The notes beneath the pieces are model-generated. The model saw only the letters and a list, made by a program, of their open reading frames with translations. It was not told where the DNA came from and did no database searches. The position numbers were made by a program, and so were the translations under genes. 33,631 bases of DNA from a bacterium. GTDB lineage: Bacteria > Bdellovibrionota_C > UBA2361 > RFPC01. Shown here one piece after another: positions 16,318 through 25,188 of this stretch. The stretch covers positions 1 through 33,631 of the forward strand of contig RFPC01000022.1 in the NCBI GenBank assembly GCA_009926305.1, in the 5' to 3' direction. Numbering within the stretch: position 1 is the stretch's first letter; each line of letters opens with the position of its first letter.

Positions 16318-17193
16318 CGTTTCAACAAAGATCGCATACCCTCGTTCCTTCGGAATCAGCCAGTAAATTGGCTCCCATCGAGGTGAAAATTTATCCTTAA
16401 AGTTAAAAAGCCCTCCAGCAGAGTAACCTGGTTGTAAAATCCACTTCCCACATTGATTGATTAATCGAAGGAAACGTCCTGAGATGCTCGGGTTTGAGCC
16501 GTCATATTCCTTGGGCAGCACGCACGGCACTTCACCGAGACTCAAGGTTTGAAACCCACTCTCTTGCGCAAAGTGAATGGCCCTCAACAAGAGCGCCTCC
16601 ATGGCTCCGGTCGAAGCCCTGTCAGAGCGTTGGAGCTGCTCAAGGTGCATATGATATTGACCTCTACGAGTCAGAGAAATCCAAGCTGATAATGCGCTAT
16701 CCTTCGATTCAGTAAAGGAGAAGAAATATTGCGATTTTGTGGGAAAACGACGAAATAGCCCCCGTAAGGGGGCCTCACGCTGAAGATCCTTCATGGGGGG
16801 CAATGCAGACGGATAGGCCTCGCCTTGACCGCCTCCAATTGTTCCTTTTCTTAGCCCCCGCTGGGCTATTTGCCGTACGGAGTCGGATGGCGCATAAGAG
16901 GATACATCCAAAATTGCCTCACTCCCAAACGGGATAGCCACATAGCTCGAGAGGAGAATAAGCTCTCGAAGCGACTCTGGAATTCCTCTCACAATTGTGG
17001 GTATTCTATGCAGCTCTGGAACCAGCTGATTCGCAAGCTCTTCTCGGGATTGGAATGCGTGCATTCCAAAGGGGATAAATCTCGAGGTACTATCGATCTT
17101 GATGCTTTTGAGCTGAAGTGAAGTAGACTGAGCGGATCTCGAATACGTCGGGATATAGGACCAGCTTAAAGGGGTAAAACAGGAGAGCGTCAT
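16261..17193 (-). CDS. DUF2156-like (LPG-synthase C-terminal / GNAT-fold) acyltransferase
   Basis: 310 aa, soluble. The C-terminal part resembles the catalytic domain of phosphatidylglycerol lysyltransferase (MprF) and related FemAB/GNAT-fold proteins. The similar segments are ASTGAMEALLLRAIHFA, FQTLSLGEVPC and, near the end, GGLFNFKDKFSPRWEPIYWL, the last of which is typical of this group. No membrane domain is attached, so it is a stand-alone enzyme, and both acceptor and donor (an aminoacyl-tRNA or an acyl thioester) are unknown. It converges on the esterase gene with a 57-base 3' overlap and is divergent from the epimerase gene 65 bp away. Confidence 0.7.
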   Translation of the reverse strand: MTLSCFTPLSWSYIPTYSRSAQSTSLQLKSIKIDSTSRFIPFGMHAFQSREELANQLVPELHRIPTIVRGIPESLRELILLSSYVAIPFGSEAILDVSSYAPSDSVRQIAQRGLRKGTIGGGQGEAYPSALPPMKDLQREAPLRGLFRRFPTKSQYFFSFTESKDSALSAWISLTRRGQYHMHLEQLQRSDRASTGAMEALLLRAIHFAQESGFQTLSLGEVPCVLPKEYDGSNPSISGRFLRLINQCGKWILQPGYSAGGLFNFKDKFSPRWEPIYWLIPKERGYAIFVETLAATGVVRLIVKGRTKRL

Positions 17194-17258
17194 AATAGAA
17201 GTGTGAAAGATTCGCGTTAGGGCGTCTTCATCATAAAAATACTAGGGTTGGAATTACA

Positions 17259-18296
17259 ATGCAAAAATCGAATGGAATTGTGCTGATCACTGGTGCAGCA
17301 GGTTTTGTAGGCTCCTATGTGGTGAAAGAGTTCCTCGAAAGCGGACATACTGTTCGAGCATTCGTCCGCAGCTCATCCAACCTAGCGCAACTCGCGAGGG
17401 TCTTAGGGGTTGCTGAGGAGGGACTCGCTGATGTTGCGGGGCTATCCTTTGCAGTTGGCGACATAACTGAGTTCAATTCGCTCGATCAGGCGATGGATGG
17501 AGTTGCTACTGTCATTCATATAGCCGCGCTTTTTCGTGAAGCGAAGCATGGTGAAGATATGTATCGTCGAGTCAATATCGAGGGAACAAGGAACGTGCTT
17601 GAGGCTGCCGAAAGGGCAGGGGTCGCCAAAGTGGTACATTGTAGCACAGTAGGAGTTCATAGCCACATTCCTAACCCTCCAGCAAATGAAGACGAAGAAT
17701 ATCGTCCTGGTGATATCTATCAAGAGACCAAGTGCGAGGGAGAAAAAGTCGCACTCGACTTTTTTCAGAAGTCTCGAGTCAATGGAGTCGTTATCCGCCC
17801 AGCCATGATTTGGGGTCCAGGTGATGAGCGAACCTTAAAATTATTCAAGGGAATTTTAAAAGGAAGATTTCCATTTATTGGATGGGGCAAAACCTACTTG
17901 CACTGGGTCTCAGTGATAGATTTGGCGAAAGCTTTTCGCTTAGCAGCTGAAACAGAGATTCCATCAGGAGAGGTATTCATTATTGCTGGAAAGGAGTCGA
18001 TTCTGCTCAAGGATCTTCTGGGCAAAATCGCTATGATGCTGGGACGAACACCCACTCGCTTACGTCTCCCAGCATTACCATTTCAAGTAGCGGGAACGCT
18101 CTGTGAACTTTTGTGCCGTCCGCTGGGAATTGAGCCACCTCTGCATCGGCGACGGGTAGATTTTTTTACAAAGACTCGCGCCTTTTCCACCATGAAAGCG
18201 GCAGAACTGCTCCAATACGAACCGCGAGGGTCCATTGATGATGAGATAAGAGAGATCATCCAATGGTACGAACAACACGACTGGCAGGTCTGTTAG
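17259..18296 (+). CDS. NAD(P)-dependent epimerase/dehydratase (extended SDR)
   Basis: 345 aa. The N-terminal Rossmann motif GAAGFVGSYVV begins at about residue 12. The catalytic Tyr-Lys pair is in YQETKCEGEKV, with the upstream Ser/Thr in HCSTVGVHS, and the substrate-domain motif RPAMIWGPGD is also seen. This places it in the extended SDR class that includes sugar-nucleotide epimerases, 3-beta-hydroxysteroid dehydrogenase-like enzymes and the hopanoid-associated HpnA type. The C-terminal region (LPALPFQVAGTLCELLCRPL) suggests membrane association as in the 3-beta-HSD/HpnA-like branch, but the substrate is not decidable. It precedes sucA by 134 bp and is probably a separate unit. Confidence 0.82.
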   Translation: MQKSNGIVLITGAAGFVGSYVVKEFLESGHTVRAFVRSSSNLAQLARVLGVAEEGLADVAGLSFAVGDITEFNSLDQAMDGVATVIHIAALFREAKHGEDMYRRVNIEGTRNVLEAAERAGVAKVVHCSTVGVHSHIPNPPANEDEEYRPGDIYQETKCEGEKVALDFFQKSRVNGVVIRPAMIWGPGDERTLKLFKGILKGRFPFIGWGKTYLHWVSVIDLAKAFRLAAETEIPSGEVFIIAGKESILLKDLLGKIAMMLGRTPTRLRLPALPFQVAGTLCELLCRPLGIEPPLHRRRVDFFTKTRAFSTMKAAELLQYEPRGSIDDEIREIIQWYEQHDWQVC

Positions 18297-18430
18297 CACC
18301 AGAGGAGCACCACTTTGACAGGTCCCCGCTGAACCCTTCTCTCTGAAATAGCCTGGTTCGCTCAGATATTTCTTGTTTCAGGGGTATAGGAAGCGAGACT
18401 GGATTCTGATATTCTGAGTTTTCACGAGTA

Positions 18431-21367
18431 ATGAGGAGAAGAAGCACTGTGTCTTGTATACCATCTCAGCCGATTTCAGGCTCGTCCGAAGAAGAAGGTT
18501 CTGAACAAGAGAAAAATATTCCTTGGTTTTGTGATATCGGCCCCAATGATGCGTATGTCCAGGAGATGTTTCGTCTTTACCAACAGGATCCTGCTCTCGT
18601 TGGCGAAGTTTGGACTCATTATTTTGAAGATCTCGCTCGTACACATGCCGTTCAAGGAGATGAACAGCAGAATCAAAATTCTCACTCCCATACGAGCTCG
18701 AACGAGGGGTCAAGTGCCTCTGCTTCAGAGCCCGCTCCCTTTAACCAGGTAAACGGTTACTACACCGCTCCATCGGGATCACCAGCGGCTCAGGAGCGCG
18801 TCTATCGCATGATCAGTGCTTTCAGAGGCAGGGGACACTTTAAGGCAAAGATTAATCCACTCACCCAAGGAGTACTGCACCTTCCAGAGGTCGAGGACGT
18901 GAACGTAGATTTTTATCAGTTTAGCCCGGAACAACTCTCAGAGCGATTTTTTTGCTCTGGATTAGCGCTCCGTGAGCAAATGACCTTACAAGAGATTATC
19001 GATAAGCTGGACGAATCCTATTGTGGCTCGATTGGATTTGAGTTCACGCACCTCCTCGATCAAGACGAAAGACTTTGGCTTCAAGAACGAATAGAAAATC
19101 GATTTGAGAGAGGATATCGCCTCACCAGGGCCCAGCGAGTACAGCGATTAAAAAAAGTTATTGAGGCGGAAGCATTCGAATCAGAACTCCATAAAAAATA
19201 CGTCGGGCACAAGCGATTTTCGCTCCAGGGAACGGAAACCTTAATCCCCATGCTTGACAACTTACTTGAAGAAGCAGCTTCCGGTGGAGTACAGAAAATT
19301 GTCATCGGTATGCCTCATAGAGGTCGCCTGAACGTGCTTGTCAATATCGTTGGAAAACCACTCGAGGAAGTGTTCTCCGAATTTGAAGATCAAAGCGTTC
19401 AAACAGCGCTCGGGTCTGGTGATGTGAAGTACCATATGGGATTTGAATCAACCCATACAGACATCAATGGGCGGGAAATTCAATTACAGCTAGCACCGAA
19501 CCCGTCTCACCTTGAGTTTGTAAATCCAGTCGTGGAGGGAATTGTACGCGCAGCTCAGGATAATGAGCATAATCGCAACAGAAAGGCTGTTCTGCCAGTT
19601 CTCATGCATGGGGATGCCGCGTTTGCTGGTCAGGGTGTCGTATTCGAGACCTTGAACATGTCCCTTGTGAGGGGCTATCGCGTTGGTGGAACCGTCCACA
19701 TTGTAGTGAATAATCAGATTGGTTTCACTACGGATCCGGAAGATTCACGTTCTTCGGTCTACTGCACTGATATGGGTAAAGCAGTGCAAGCCCCTGTATT
19801 TCATGTGAACTGTGAGGACGTCGAAGCTTCATGTTGGGCGATTAAGACGGCGCTTGATTTTCGAAATGAATATGGACGCGACGTGATCATAGATCTGTAT
19901 GGTTACCGAAAATACGGCCATAATGAAGGAGATGATCCGAGCTTCACTCAGCCAGTCTCCTACAAAGAAATCACAAAAAAAACGAATATAGCAGAGATCT
20001 ATACCAACGAACTCATCAATGAAGGGACCGTAACTCGCGAAGAAGCAGATGCTCTCCTGAAGGAGTTTAAGGATAAATTCTCTTCAGCCAACATTGAGCC
20101 ACGGATGGAGGCAATTGGCGATGCGCCAGCAGAGAGTCCTGCTGATTTCCAGACCGAGCCTCAGACTCGCGTTTCAATGGATACACTTGAAATGGTTGCT
20201 ACCTCGTTGATTGATTATCCAGAATCCTTCGTTCCGCATCCCAAATTAACGCGAATTCTGGAGAAGCGAGTGGCGAGTCTCCAAGAGGCTGGTGGAATTG
20301 ATTGGGGTTTTGCAGAAGCGCTCGCATTTGGAGCCTTGCAACTGGACGGAGTCAGCGTTCGACTCAGTGGTCAAGACAGTGGCCGAGGCACTTTTAGCCA
20401 GAGGCACCTTGCTCTCAATCATCACGAAAGGCAGGAACGATTTTTCCCGTTGCAACGGCTACAGGAGACTCAGGGTGGTGCTCCAAACGTTGGAGGATTT
20501 GAAGTTGTCAATAGCACCCTATCAGAAGCAGGGGTGCTCGGCTTTGAGTTTGGGTATTCAACGATCGCGAGAAAACATCTTGTTCTGTGGGAAGCTCAGT
20601 TCGGTGATTTTGCGAATGGTGCACAGGTGCATATTGACCAGTTCCTCGTGAGCTCAGAATCAAAATGGGGTCAACGCTCTGGTCTTGTCTTGTTGTTACC
20701 GCATGGATATGAGGGACAAGGACCTGAGCACTCCAGCGCCCGCCTGGAACGCTTCCTTCAACTGTGCGCTGAAGAGAATATAACCGTTGCTTACCCGAGT
20801 TCAGGTGCTCAGCACTTCCATCTTCTTCGAAGACAGGGGCTCACAGAGAGCAAGCGCCCATTAGTCATCATGACTCCCAAAAGTTTACTCCGCTTGCCTG
20901 AGGCAGGCTCATCGGTTGAGCAGCTGACCGATGGAGCCTTTCAACCGATCATCAGTGAAAAAATTGGAGACCCTCAAAGCTCGTCTCGGTGTGCGGTCCT
21001 TCTTTCCGGAAAAATCTATTACGACGTGCGGAAAAAGTTAGAGCAGATGTCCTCAGAGATGAAAGATAAGACCTTTACCCTCTGTCGTATAGAACAGCTC
21101 TACCCATTTCCGAGACAAGAGCTCCAGTCCATTATTGAAAAGGATGACATTCATAATTGCTTCTGGGTTCAAGAGGAGCCTGAGAACATGGGGGCTTGGA
21201 GATTTGTTAACAACAACTTTCAGCAGTCACTCGGCGTAGACCTTCATTTCATCGGTCGTTCCGCCTCTGCGAGCACAGCCACTGGGTCAGCGAAGCGCCA
21301 TGCTCTCGAACAGGCAAATATTGTTCAACACGTAGTAGATAGTGTGGTCAACGCAGACGGAGACTAG
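18431..21367 (+). CDS. sucA: 2-oxoglutarate dehydrogenase E1 component
   Basis: Thiamine-diphosphate-dependent decarboxylase of the TCA-cycle 2-oxoglutarate dehydrogenase complex. About 978 aa. The N-terminal E2-binding/assembly region has NDAYVQEMFRLYQQDP. The alpha-like ThDP domain has GMPHRGRLNVLVN and GDAAFAGQG (near residue 394) with VNNQIGFTT. The transketolase-like middle domain has SGQDSGRGTFSQRH, and the C-terminal domain has the RPLVIMTPKSLLR segment. Length and order match SucA/OdhA. The ATG at 18431 gives the longest form; a GTG at 18449 lies behind an AGGAG and is an alternative. sucB and lpd, which often follow, are absent, so E2 and E3 must be elsewhere. Confidence 0.95.
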   Translation: MRRRSTVSCIPSQPISGSSEEEGSEQEKNIPWFCDIGPNDAYVQEMFRLYQQDPALVGEVWTHYFEDLARTHAVQGDEQQNQNSHSHTSSNEGSSASASEPAPFNQVNGYYTAPSGSPAAQERVYRMISAFRGRGHFKAKINPLTQGVLHLPEVEDVNVDFYQFSPEQLSERFFCSGLALREQMTLQEIIDKLDESYCGSIGFEFTHLLDQDERLWLQERIENRFERGYRLTRAQRVQRLKKVIEAEAFESELHKKYVGHKRFSLQGTETLIPMLDNLLEEAASGGVQKIVIGMPHRGRLNVLVNIVGKPLEEVFSEFEDQSVQTALGSGDVKYHMGFESTHTDINGREIQLQLAPNPSHLEFVNPVVEGIVRAAQDNEHNRNRKAVLPVLMHGDAAFAGQGVVFETLNMSLVRGYRVGGTVHIVVNNQIGFTTDPEDSRSSVYCTDMGKAVQAPVFHVNCEDVEASCWAIKTALDFRNEYGRDVIIDLYGYRKYGHNEGDDPSFTQPVSYKEITKKTNIAEIYTNELINEGTVTREEADALLKEFKDKFSSANIEPRMEAIGDAPAESPADFQTEPQTRVSMDTLEMVATSLIDYPESFVPHPKLTRILEKRVASLQEAGGIDWGFAEALAFGALQLDGVSVRLSGQDSGRGTFSQRHLALNHHERQERFFPLQRLQETQGGAPNVGGFEVVNSTLSEAGVLGFEFGYSTIARKHLVLWEAQFGDFANGAQVHIDQFLVSSESKWGQRSGLVLLLPHGYEGQGPEHSSARLERFLQLCAEENITVAYPSSGAQHFHLLRRQGLTESKRPLVIMTPKSLLRLPEAGSSVEQLTDGAFQPIISEKIGDPQSSSRCAVLLSGKIYYDVRKKLEQMSSEMKDKTFTLCRIEQLYPFPRQELQSIIEKDDIHNCFWVQEEPENMGAWRFVNNNFQQSLGVDLHFIGRSASASTATGSAKRHALEQANIVQHVVDSVVNADGD

Positions 21368-21542
21368 AACTTGCTCGCTGGGACTTCAGGACTAGCAAGC
21401 ATTCGTCACTGAAAGCCATAACTCTCTGAAAGTATTATAGTGCTCGTGAATGCTGGCGACCGTTTAACCTTCGGATTTTATTCGCTTTCCTCGAATGAAA
21501 GGAGAGGGTACGCTAAGTACTCAGGGTTAAGAGGAAGTTTAC

Positions 21543-22196
21543 GTGAAAGAGAGCAATGAGCAAGTAGAAGCTCTTCTGAGTGAAGTATACTCGCTACCTT
21601 CGGTTGTAAGAGCGAAAGAATATCTCTGTCGCAGTCCGATTTCCGAACTTCCCTATCACAACGAAAACCATACGCTCGATGTTGTTCGAGAGGCTGTTCT
21701 CTTTGCTCTTACCGAGGAAGTTGAAAAAGAGGATATTCTCATTCTTTCTATTGCCGCAGCTTGGCACGATGTCGGCTTCAGTATCTCCGCGATTGAGCAT
21801 GAAGAACATAGTGCGAGACTCTTCAATGAAGATTTCGATAAGGCACAATGGAAAGAGATTAGGGGCTCTTCGAGAGAATACATCACACAGATGATACATG
21901 ATACGAAGGTCCAGTTTTTGCCGATGGGAAGTGGTTCTCAACAGTTCGCTCGAACAGATCTGTCGCGATATTTACTAGATGCCGACTTGAGTAATCTTGG
22001 ACGTGAAGACTTCTTTGAGTCATTTGCAGCCCTCTTACAAGAGACAGGTGCTGAAGAATACACCTTTTCAGTCGCAACCCTTGGTCTCATCTCTCGACAC
22101 CGCTGGCATACAGAGGCAGCCGAATTACTTCGCCTGGAGCAGGAGATGCGTAATGCTCGAGAGCTCGTTGTCCGCATCAAGAGCCTTCGTCTCTAA
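21543..22196 (+). CDS. HD-domain metal-dependent phosphohydrolase
   Basis: 217 aa cytosolic protein. The HD signature is present: His in PYHNENHT (H39/H43), the HD pair in AAAWHDVGF (residues 75-76), and a downstream acid in LLDADLSNLG. This matches the HD superfamily that hydrolyses phosphomonoesters, nucleotides or signalling nucleotides; the substrate is unknown. The GTG start at 21543 has AGAGGAAG upstream. The stop lies 12 bp before the MFS transporter gene, so it opens the likely transcription unit that continues into the lipid-modification genes. Whether it works in that pathway is unclear. Confidence 0.8.
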   Translation: MKESNEQVEALLSEVYSLPSVVRAKEYLCRSPISELPYHNENHTLDVVREAVLFALTEEVEKEDILILSIAAAWHDVGFSISAIEHEEHSARLFNEDFDKAQWKEIRGSSREYITQMIHDTKVQFLPMGSGSQQFARTDLSRYLLDADLSNLGREDFFESFAALLQETGAEEYTFSVATLGLISRHRWHTEAAELLRLEQEMRNARELVVRIKSLRL

Positions 22197-22208
22197 AAGT
22201 TTTATCTT

Positions 22209-23576
22209 ATGTTGACCCGTTTCAATCAGGACCATGAGCAGCCCATGGAACTTTCGAGGGCGAACACGCTCTGGGTTACCTTTTTGTACTGCCTTCCCGC
22301 AATTCCGCTTTCAGCGATGGGAATCATTTTCTTTGTGCACTTGCCAAAGTTTCATTCCGAAAGTCTGGCGATAGGACTACCAGTGATATCTCTCACCCTC
22401 TTGATGAGTCGATTCTGGGACGCGCTGACAGATCCGCTGATTGGATACCTCAGTGATCGAATCCAGGCCCCGGTCATGAGAAGACCTGTCTGGCTCTTCC
22501 TTGGGTCTCTCTTAGGAGGAGGCGCTTTCCTCTGGCTGTGCTCTGAAACCTCGATGCTTCTTTTTGGAACTGGTTTTTATCAGTATTTGCTCCTGCTCCT
22601 TATTTTCTTTTCCTGTTACACCAGTGCCATGATCCCCTATGAATCATGGGCGCTTGAGATATTTCCTCACGAAAAGGATCGGACTCGGCTCGTCATGTTA
22701 CGAGAAGGTGCAGCTCTTATCGGTACTATTGTTGCGGGGGCAGTGCCAGTTTTTCTCGCAATAGAGGGAAGGACACAGAGCGACGTTTTTCATCTTAGCG
22801 GTGTGATAACAGTCTCTTTGCTTGTATTATTTTCGGCAGCCGCATTTTATTTTGTTCCTGCACCCCAAACGATTAACTCACCCTCGCTCCCAAAGGGATT
22901 AGGCGGTGCACTACGGGCTACTCTTGAAAACAAAAACTTCCGTTTACTCTTGGCTGCCTTCTGCTTAACCACTATTGCAGCGCAAATTCCAGCCGCCCTG
23001 ATACTGTTTTTCGTCGAAGATGTGCTCCTCTTGAGCAACCCCTCCACCTATGTCCTCTATTACTTTGTGGGTGCTGCTCTGGGGTTTCCACTATGGCTCT
23101 CGGCTATTCGGAGAGTGAACAAACCGCTCCTGTGGGCTTTCGGCATATTCATCAACACAGGCTGCTTCTTGTTTGTGTTTTTCATTGATGCAGGTGATGT
23201 GGTGAGCTTCTCTCTTAGTGTTATTGGGTCTGGCATAGGACTCGGTGGCGTGCTGGCTGTACCTGCTGCAATTCAGGCAGATTTAATTCATGAAGATACC
23301 GAGACGACAGGACAACGGAGAGAGGGGAGTTTCGTTGGAGTTTGGGCAATCGTTCGAAAAATGGCAGCCGCACTCGGTGTCGCGGGGGTCCTTTGGATTC
23401 TTAGCACTCAAGGATATGTACCAGCGAATGGAGGTGAAAGAGATCTGCTTTCGAGCGATCTCACGGTTCTCATGCGCTACCTCTACTGCATTCTTCCGTG
23501 TATACTGAATGTTGCGGCCCTACCATTCATCTTTCCGCTTAAACGTAATTTTTATGATCAACTCAGAACCAAATAA
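22209..23576 (+). CDS. MFS transporter of the GPH / MelB-like type (MFS_2)
   Basis: 455-aa inner-membrane transporter with about twelve hydrophobic segments. The region SRFWDALTDPLIGYLSDR is the family-specific loop after the first helices, also present in melibiose-type cation symporters. The charged loop FPHEKDRTRLVMLREG and the second-half loop GQRREGSFVGVWAIVRK fit the same group. The substrate is unlikely to be a sugar here: relatives in this genetic context (next to SDR, FAD oxidoreductase and Cfa genes) are annotated only by family, and lysolipid-transporting homologues (MFSD2-like) show that this fold can move lipids. An internal ATG at 22245 is an alternative start. Its 3' end overlaps the start of the chalcone-isomerase-like gene. 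Confidence 0.85.
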   Translation: MLTRFNQDHEQPMELSRANTLWVTFLYCLPAIPLSAMGIIFFVHLPKFHSESLAIGLPVISLTLLMSRFWDALTDPLIGYLSDRIQAPVMRRPVWLFLGSLLGGGAFLWLCSETSMLLFGTGFYQYLLLLLIFFSCYTSAMIPYESWALEIFPHEKDRTRLVMLREGAALIGTIVAGAVPVFLAIEGRTQSDVFHLSGVITVSLLVLFSAAAFYFVPAPQTINSPSLPKGLGGALRATLENKNFRLLLAAFCLTTIAAQIPAALILFFVEDVLLLSNPSTYVLYYFVGAALGFPLWLSAIRRVNKPLLWAFGIFINTGCFLFVFFIDAGDVVSFSLSVIGSGIGLGGVLAVPAAIQADLIHEDTETTGQRREGSFVGVWAIVRKMAAALGVAGVLWILSTQGYVPANGGERDLLSSDLTVLMRYLYCILPCILNVAALPFIFPLKRNFYDQLRTK

Positions 23577-24174
23577 AGGTTTCATACTGAAACGAATTCA
23601 TTATCTCGTATCTCTATTCTTGATAGTGTGCTTCATCCATACCTCAGTAAGCGCAGAAGAAGAGACGCACGTGAAATGTCTCTCACAAGCATGCTTCTCG
23701 CTGAGCAAACGATCTTCCCAGGGCGAGGAGCTCTCCATCGTGGGTGGAAGCAGATATCGATTTTGGGGGTTTTCTGTTTATACGGTTGCTCTGTATCTTA
23801 AAAAGGAAGGGAAGCCAAAAGAATGGTGGAATGAGGCTCTCGCCTTTGAGCTTTACTATCACCGCTCACTAAAAGCCTCTGATTTCACCAAGACGGCGAG
23901 AAAGCTTATGGCAGAGAATCCTGCCTATGGTGAACAGGTGTCGAGCGATGTCTTTCAGGAATTTGCTTCCTATATAGCATCCGTCAGCGAAGGAGACCGC
24001 TACACCCTTCTCTATTCACCGGATGGAACCCTTGAACTCTTGTTCAACGGAACCTCTCGTGGGAAAGTGATAGATAAGAGCTTTGCACAGGCGTATATCG
24101 GCATGTGGCTTGGAGAATATGCGGTCAAGGAAAGCAATAGGGATCAGATACTCGCTGGCAAATTTGAAGGCTAA
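23554..24174 (+). CDS. Exported chalcone-isomerase-like protein
   Basis: About 206 aa from the ATG at 23554; the open frame extends to 23509 but within the MFS gene. A signal peptide is visible (RIHYLVSLFLIVCFI followed by HTSVSAEEE), so the protein is probably periplasmic. The mature part has the pattern of bacterial chalcone-isomerase-like proteins (PF16036): VGGSRYRFWGFSVYTVALYL, then ALAFELYYHRSL, and near the end the AYIGMWLGE segment. These are not true flavonoid enzymes; fatty-acid binding or isomerisation has been proposed for the fold. It overlaps the MFS gene by 23 bases, indicating coupling, and is followed by a 191-bp gap. Confidence 0.78.
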   Translation: MINSEPNKGFILKRIHYLVSLFLIVCFIHTSVSAEEETHVKCLSQACFSLSKRSSQGEELSIVGGSRYRFWGFSVYTVALYLKKEGKPKEWWNEALAFELYYHRSLKASDFTKTARKLMAENPAYGEQVSSDVFQEFASYIASVSEGDRYTLLYSPDGTLELLFNGTSRGKVIDKSFAQAYIGMWLGEYAVKESNRDQILAGKFEG

Positions 24175-24365
24175 GGACCCCCGACGAATCAATGACTATG
24201 CCCCCCCTACAGGTGCTGCCTCCTACAGGTCGATCAATCTCTCAAATACCGAATCAATAGGATTGTACCGCATGACACACAGGCCTCGAAGAGGCGCATC
24301 AACGCTCTTTTCACCCGCATGTTTTTTGTGACAAAATCGTGGTTTGAACGGAAGGAATACGCTCT
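24175..24365. other. Intergenic region before the SDR gene
   Basis: 191 bases. A short perfect hairpin GCCTC-gaa-GAGGC sits at 24283-24295 but has no adjacent T-run. The 9-mer CCTACAGGT occurs twice (around 24207 and 24230). A promoter for the downstream SDR-FAD-Cfa genes could lie here, but I could not identify a sigma-70 or ECF-type pair with confidence. No gene is visible. Confidence 0.4.
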
Positions 24366-25187
24366 GTGAATAATCATTCGACCGAAGTCATTTGGATAAC
24401 TGGAGCCAGCAGTGGCATCGGAGAGGCCCTGGTGAAACGGTTTGCTCGACGCAATATTTCAGTGGCAATCACGGCGCGTAACGAAGAGAAACTTCGAGCA
24501 CTGGCACTTTGGTGTCAAAACGAGAATCAGGATCAAGAAGCTCGCGCTGACATCCGTATCTTTCCGTGCGATGTTACCGAACCCCTGGCAAATGAAAGAA
24601 TTGCAAAGCAAATTAAGGAAGAGTTCGGAAATCCAATAACAATTTTCATTCCTTGTGCTGGTACGTATAGGACATCTGACAGTCATCAGTCGTTCAGTGC
24701 TCGCGAACACCGGGAGATAATGGAGCTGAACTATTTTTCTTTACTCGATGGAATTCAAGCAGTGCTTCCCGACATGCTACGAACACAACGTGGGCAAATT
24801 ATTGGAGTGGCGAGTCTTGTTGGATATTTTGGTCTTCCCAGAGCCCTTGGATACTCAGCATCAAAGGCGGCTATCATCAACGCACTGCAAAGCCTTCGCT
24901 TTGAGCTAAGAGGGACAGGGGTTCAGGTGAAGGTCATTAATCCAGGATTTGTAAAAACTCCTCTTACTGATAAAAACGATTTTCCAATGCCATTTCTCGT
25001 TTCTGCGGAAGAGGCAGCAATACGTATCGAAGAGAGTCTCATGAACTCAAGGTTTGAGACTCATTTCCCACGTAAACTTTCACTCCTATTCAAAATCTTT
25101 CGTATTTTACCTCAGCCTCTCTTTGAGTTTCTCATTTCGCGTCTCGTGTATGGGTCTCATGGAAATGCTAATCAGAAGGAGCAATGA
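24366..25187 (+). CDS. Short-chain dehydrogenase/reductase
   Basis: 273 aa classical SDR. The NAD(P)-binding TGASSGIGEAL is at about residues 14-24, followed by the adenine-binding CDV. The catalytic Ser is in VASLVGYFG with the YxxxK pair in GYSASKAAI. The C-terminus has hydrophobic segments typical of SDRs acting on lipid substrates. GTG start with AAGGAA about nine bases upstream. It stops one base before the FAD oxidoreductase start, and that tight coupling suggests a joint role in lipid modification. Confidence 0.85.
   Translation: MNNHSTEVIWITGASSGIGEALVKRFARRNISVAITARNEEKLRALALWCQNENQDQEARADIRIFPCDVTEPLANERIAKQIKEEFGNPITIFIPCAGTYRTSDSHQSFSAREHREIMELNYFSLLDGIQAVLPDMLRTQRGQIIGVASLVGYFGLPRALGYSASKAAIINALQSLRFELRGTGVQVKVINPGFVKTPLTDKNDFPMPFLVSAEEAAIRIEESLMNSRFETHFPRKLSLLFKIFRILPQPLFEFLISRLVYGSHGNANQKEQ
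25176..25181 (+). promoter_or_regulatory. Ribosome-binding site deciding a TTG start
   Basis: AAGGAG at the end of the SDR gene, seven bases before the TTG at 25189. It overrides the upstream in-frame ATGs (25150, 25159), which lack such a site, for placing the start of the FAD oxidoreductase. Confidence 0.55.
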
Positions 25188-25188
25188 A

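Noticed and set aside
21480-21496. Inverted repeat ATTCG-N7-CGAAT upstream of the HD-domain gene
   Set aside because: Short arms, no second copy at the other lipid-cluster genes, and no recognisable regulator site.
24283-24295. Hairpin GCCTC-gaa-GAGGC as a terminator
   Set aside because: The stem is only 5 bp and no T-run follows directly, so it is reported only as part of the intergenic description.
25054-25188. Upstream extension of the FAD oxidoreductase
   Set aside because: It lies inside the SDR gene, and the AAGGAG site points to the TTG at 25189; the extension lacks family similarity.
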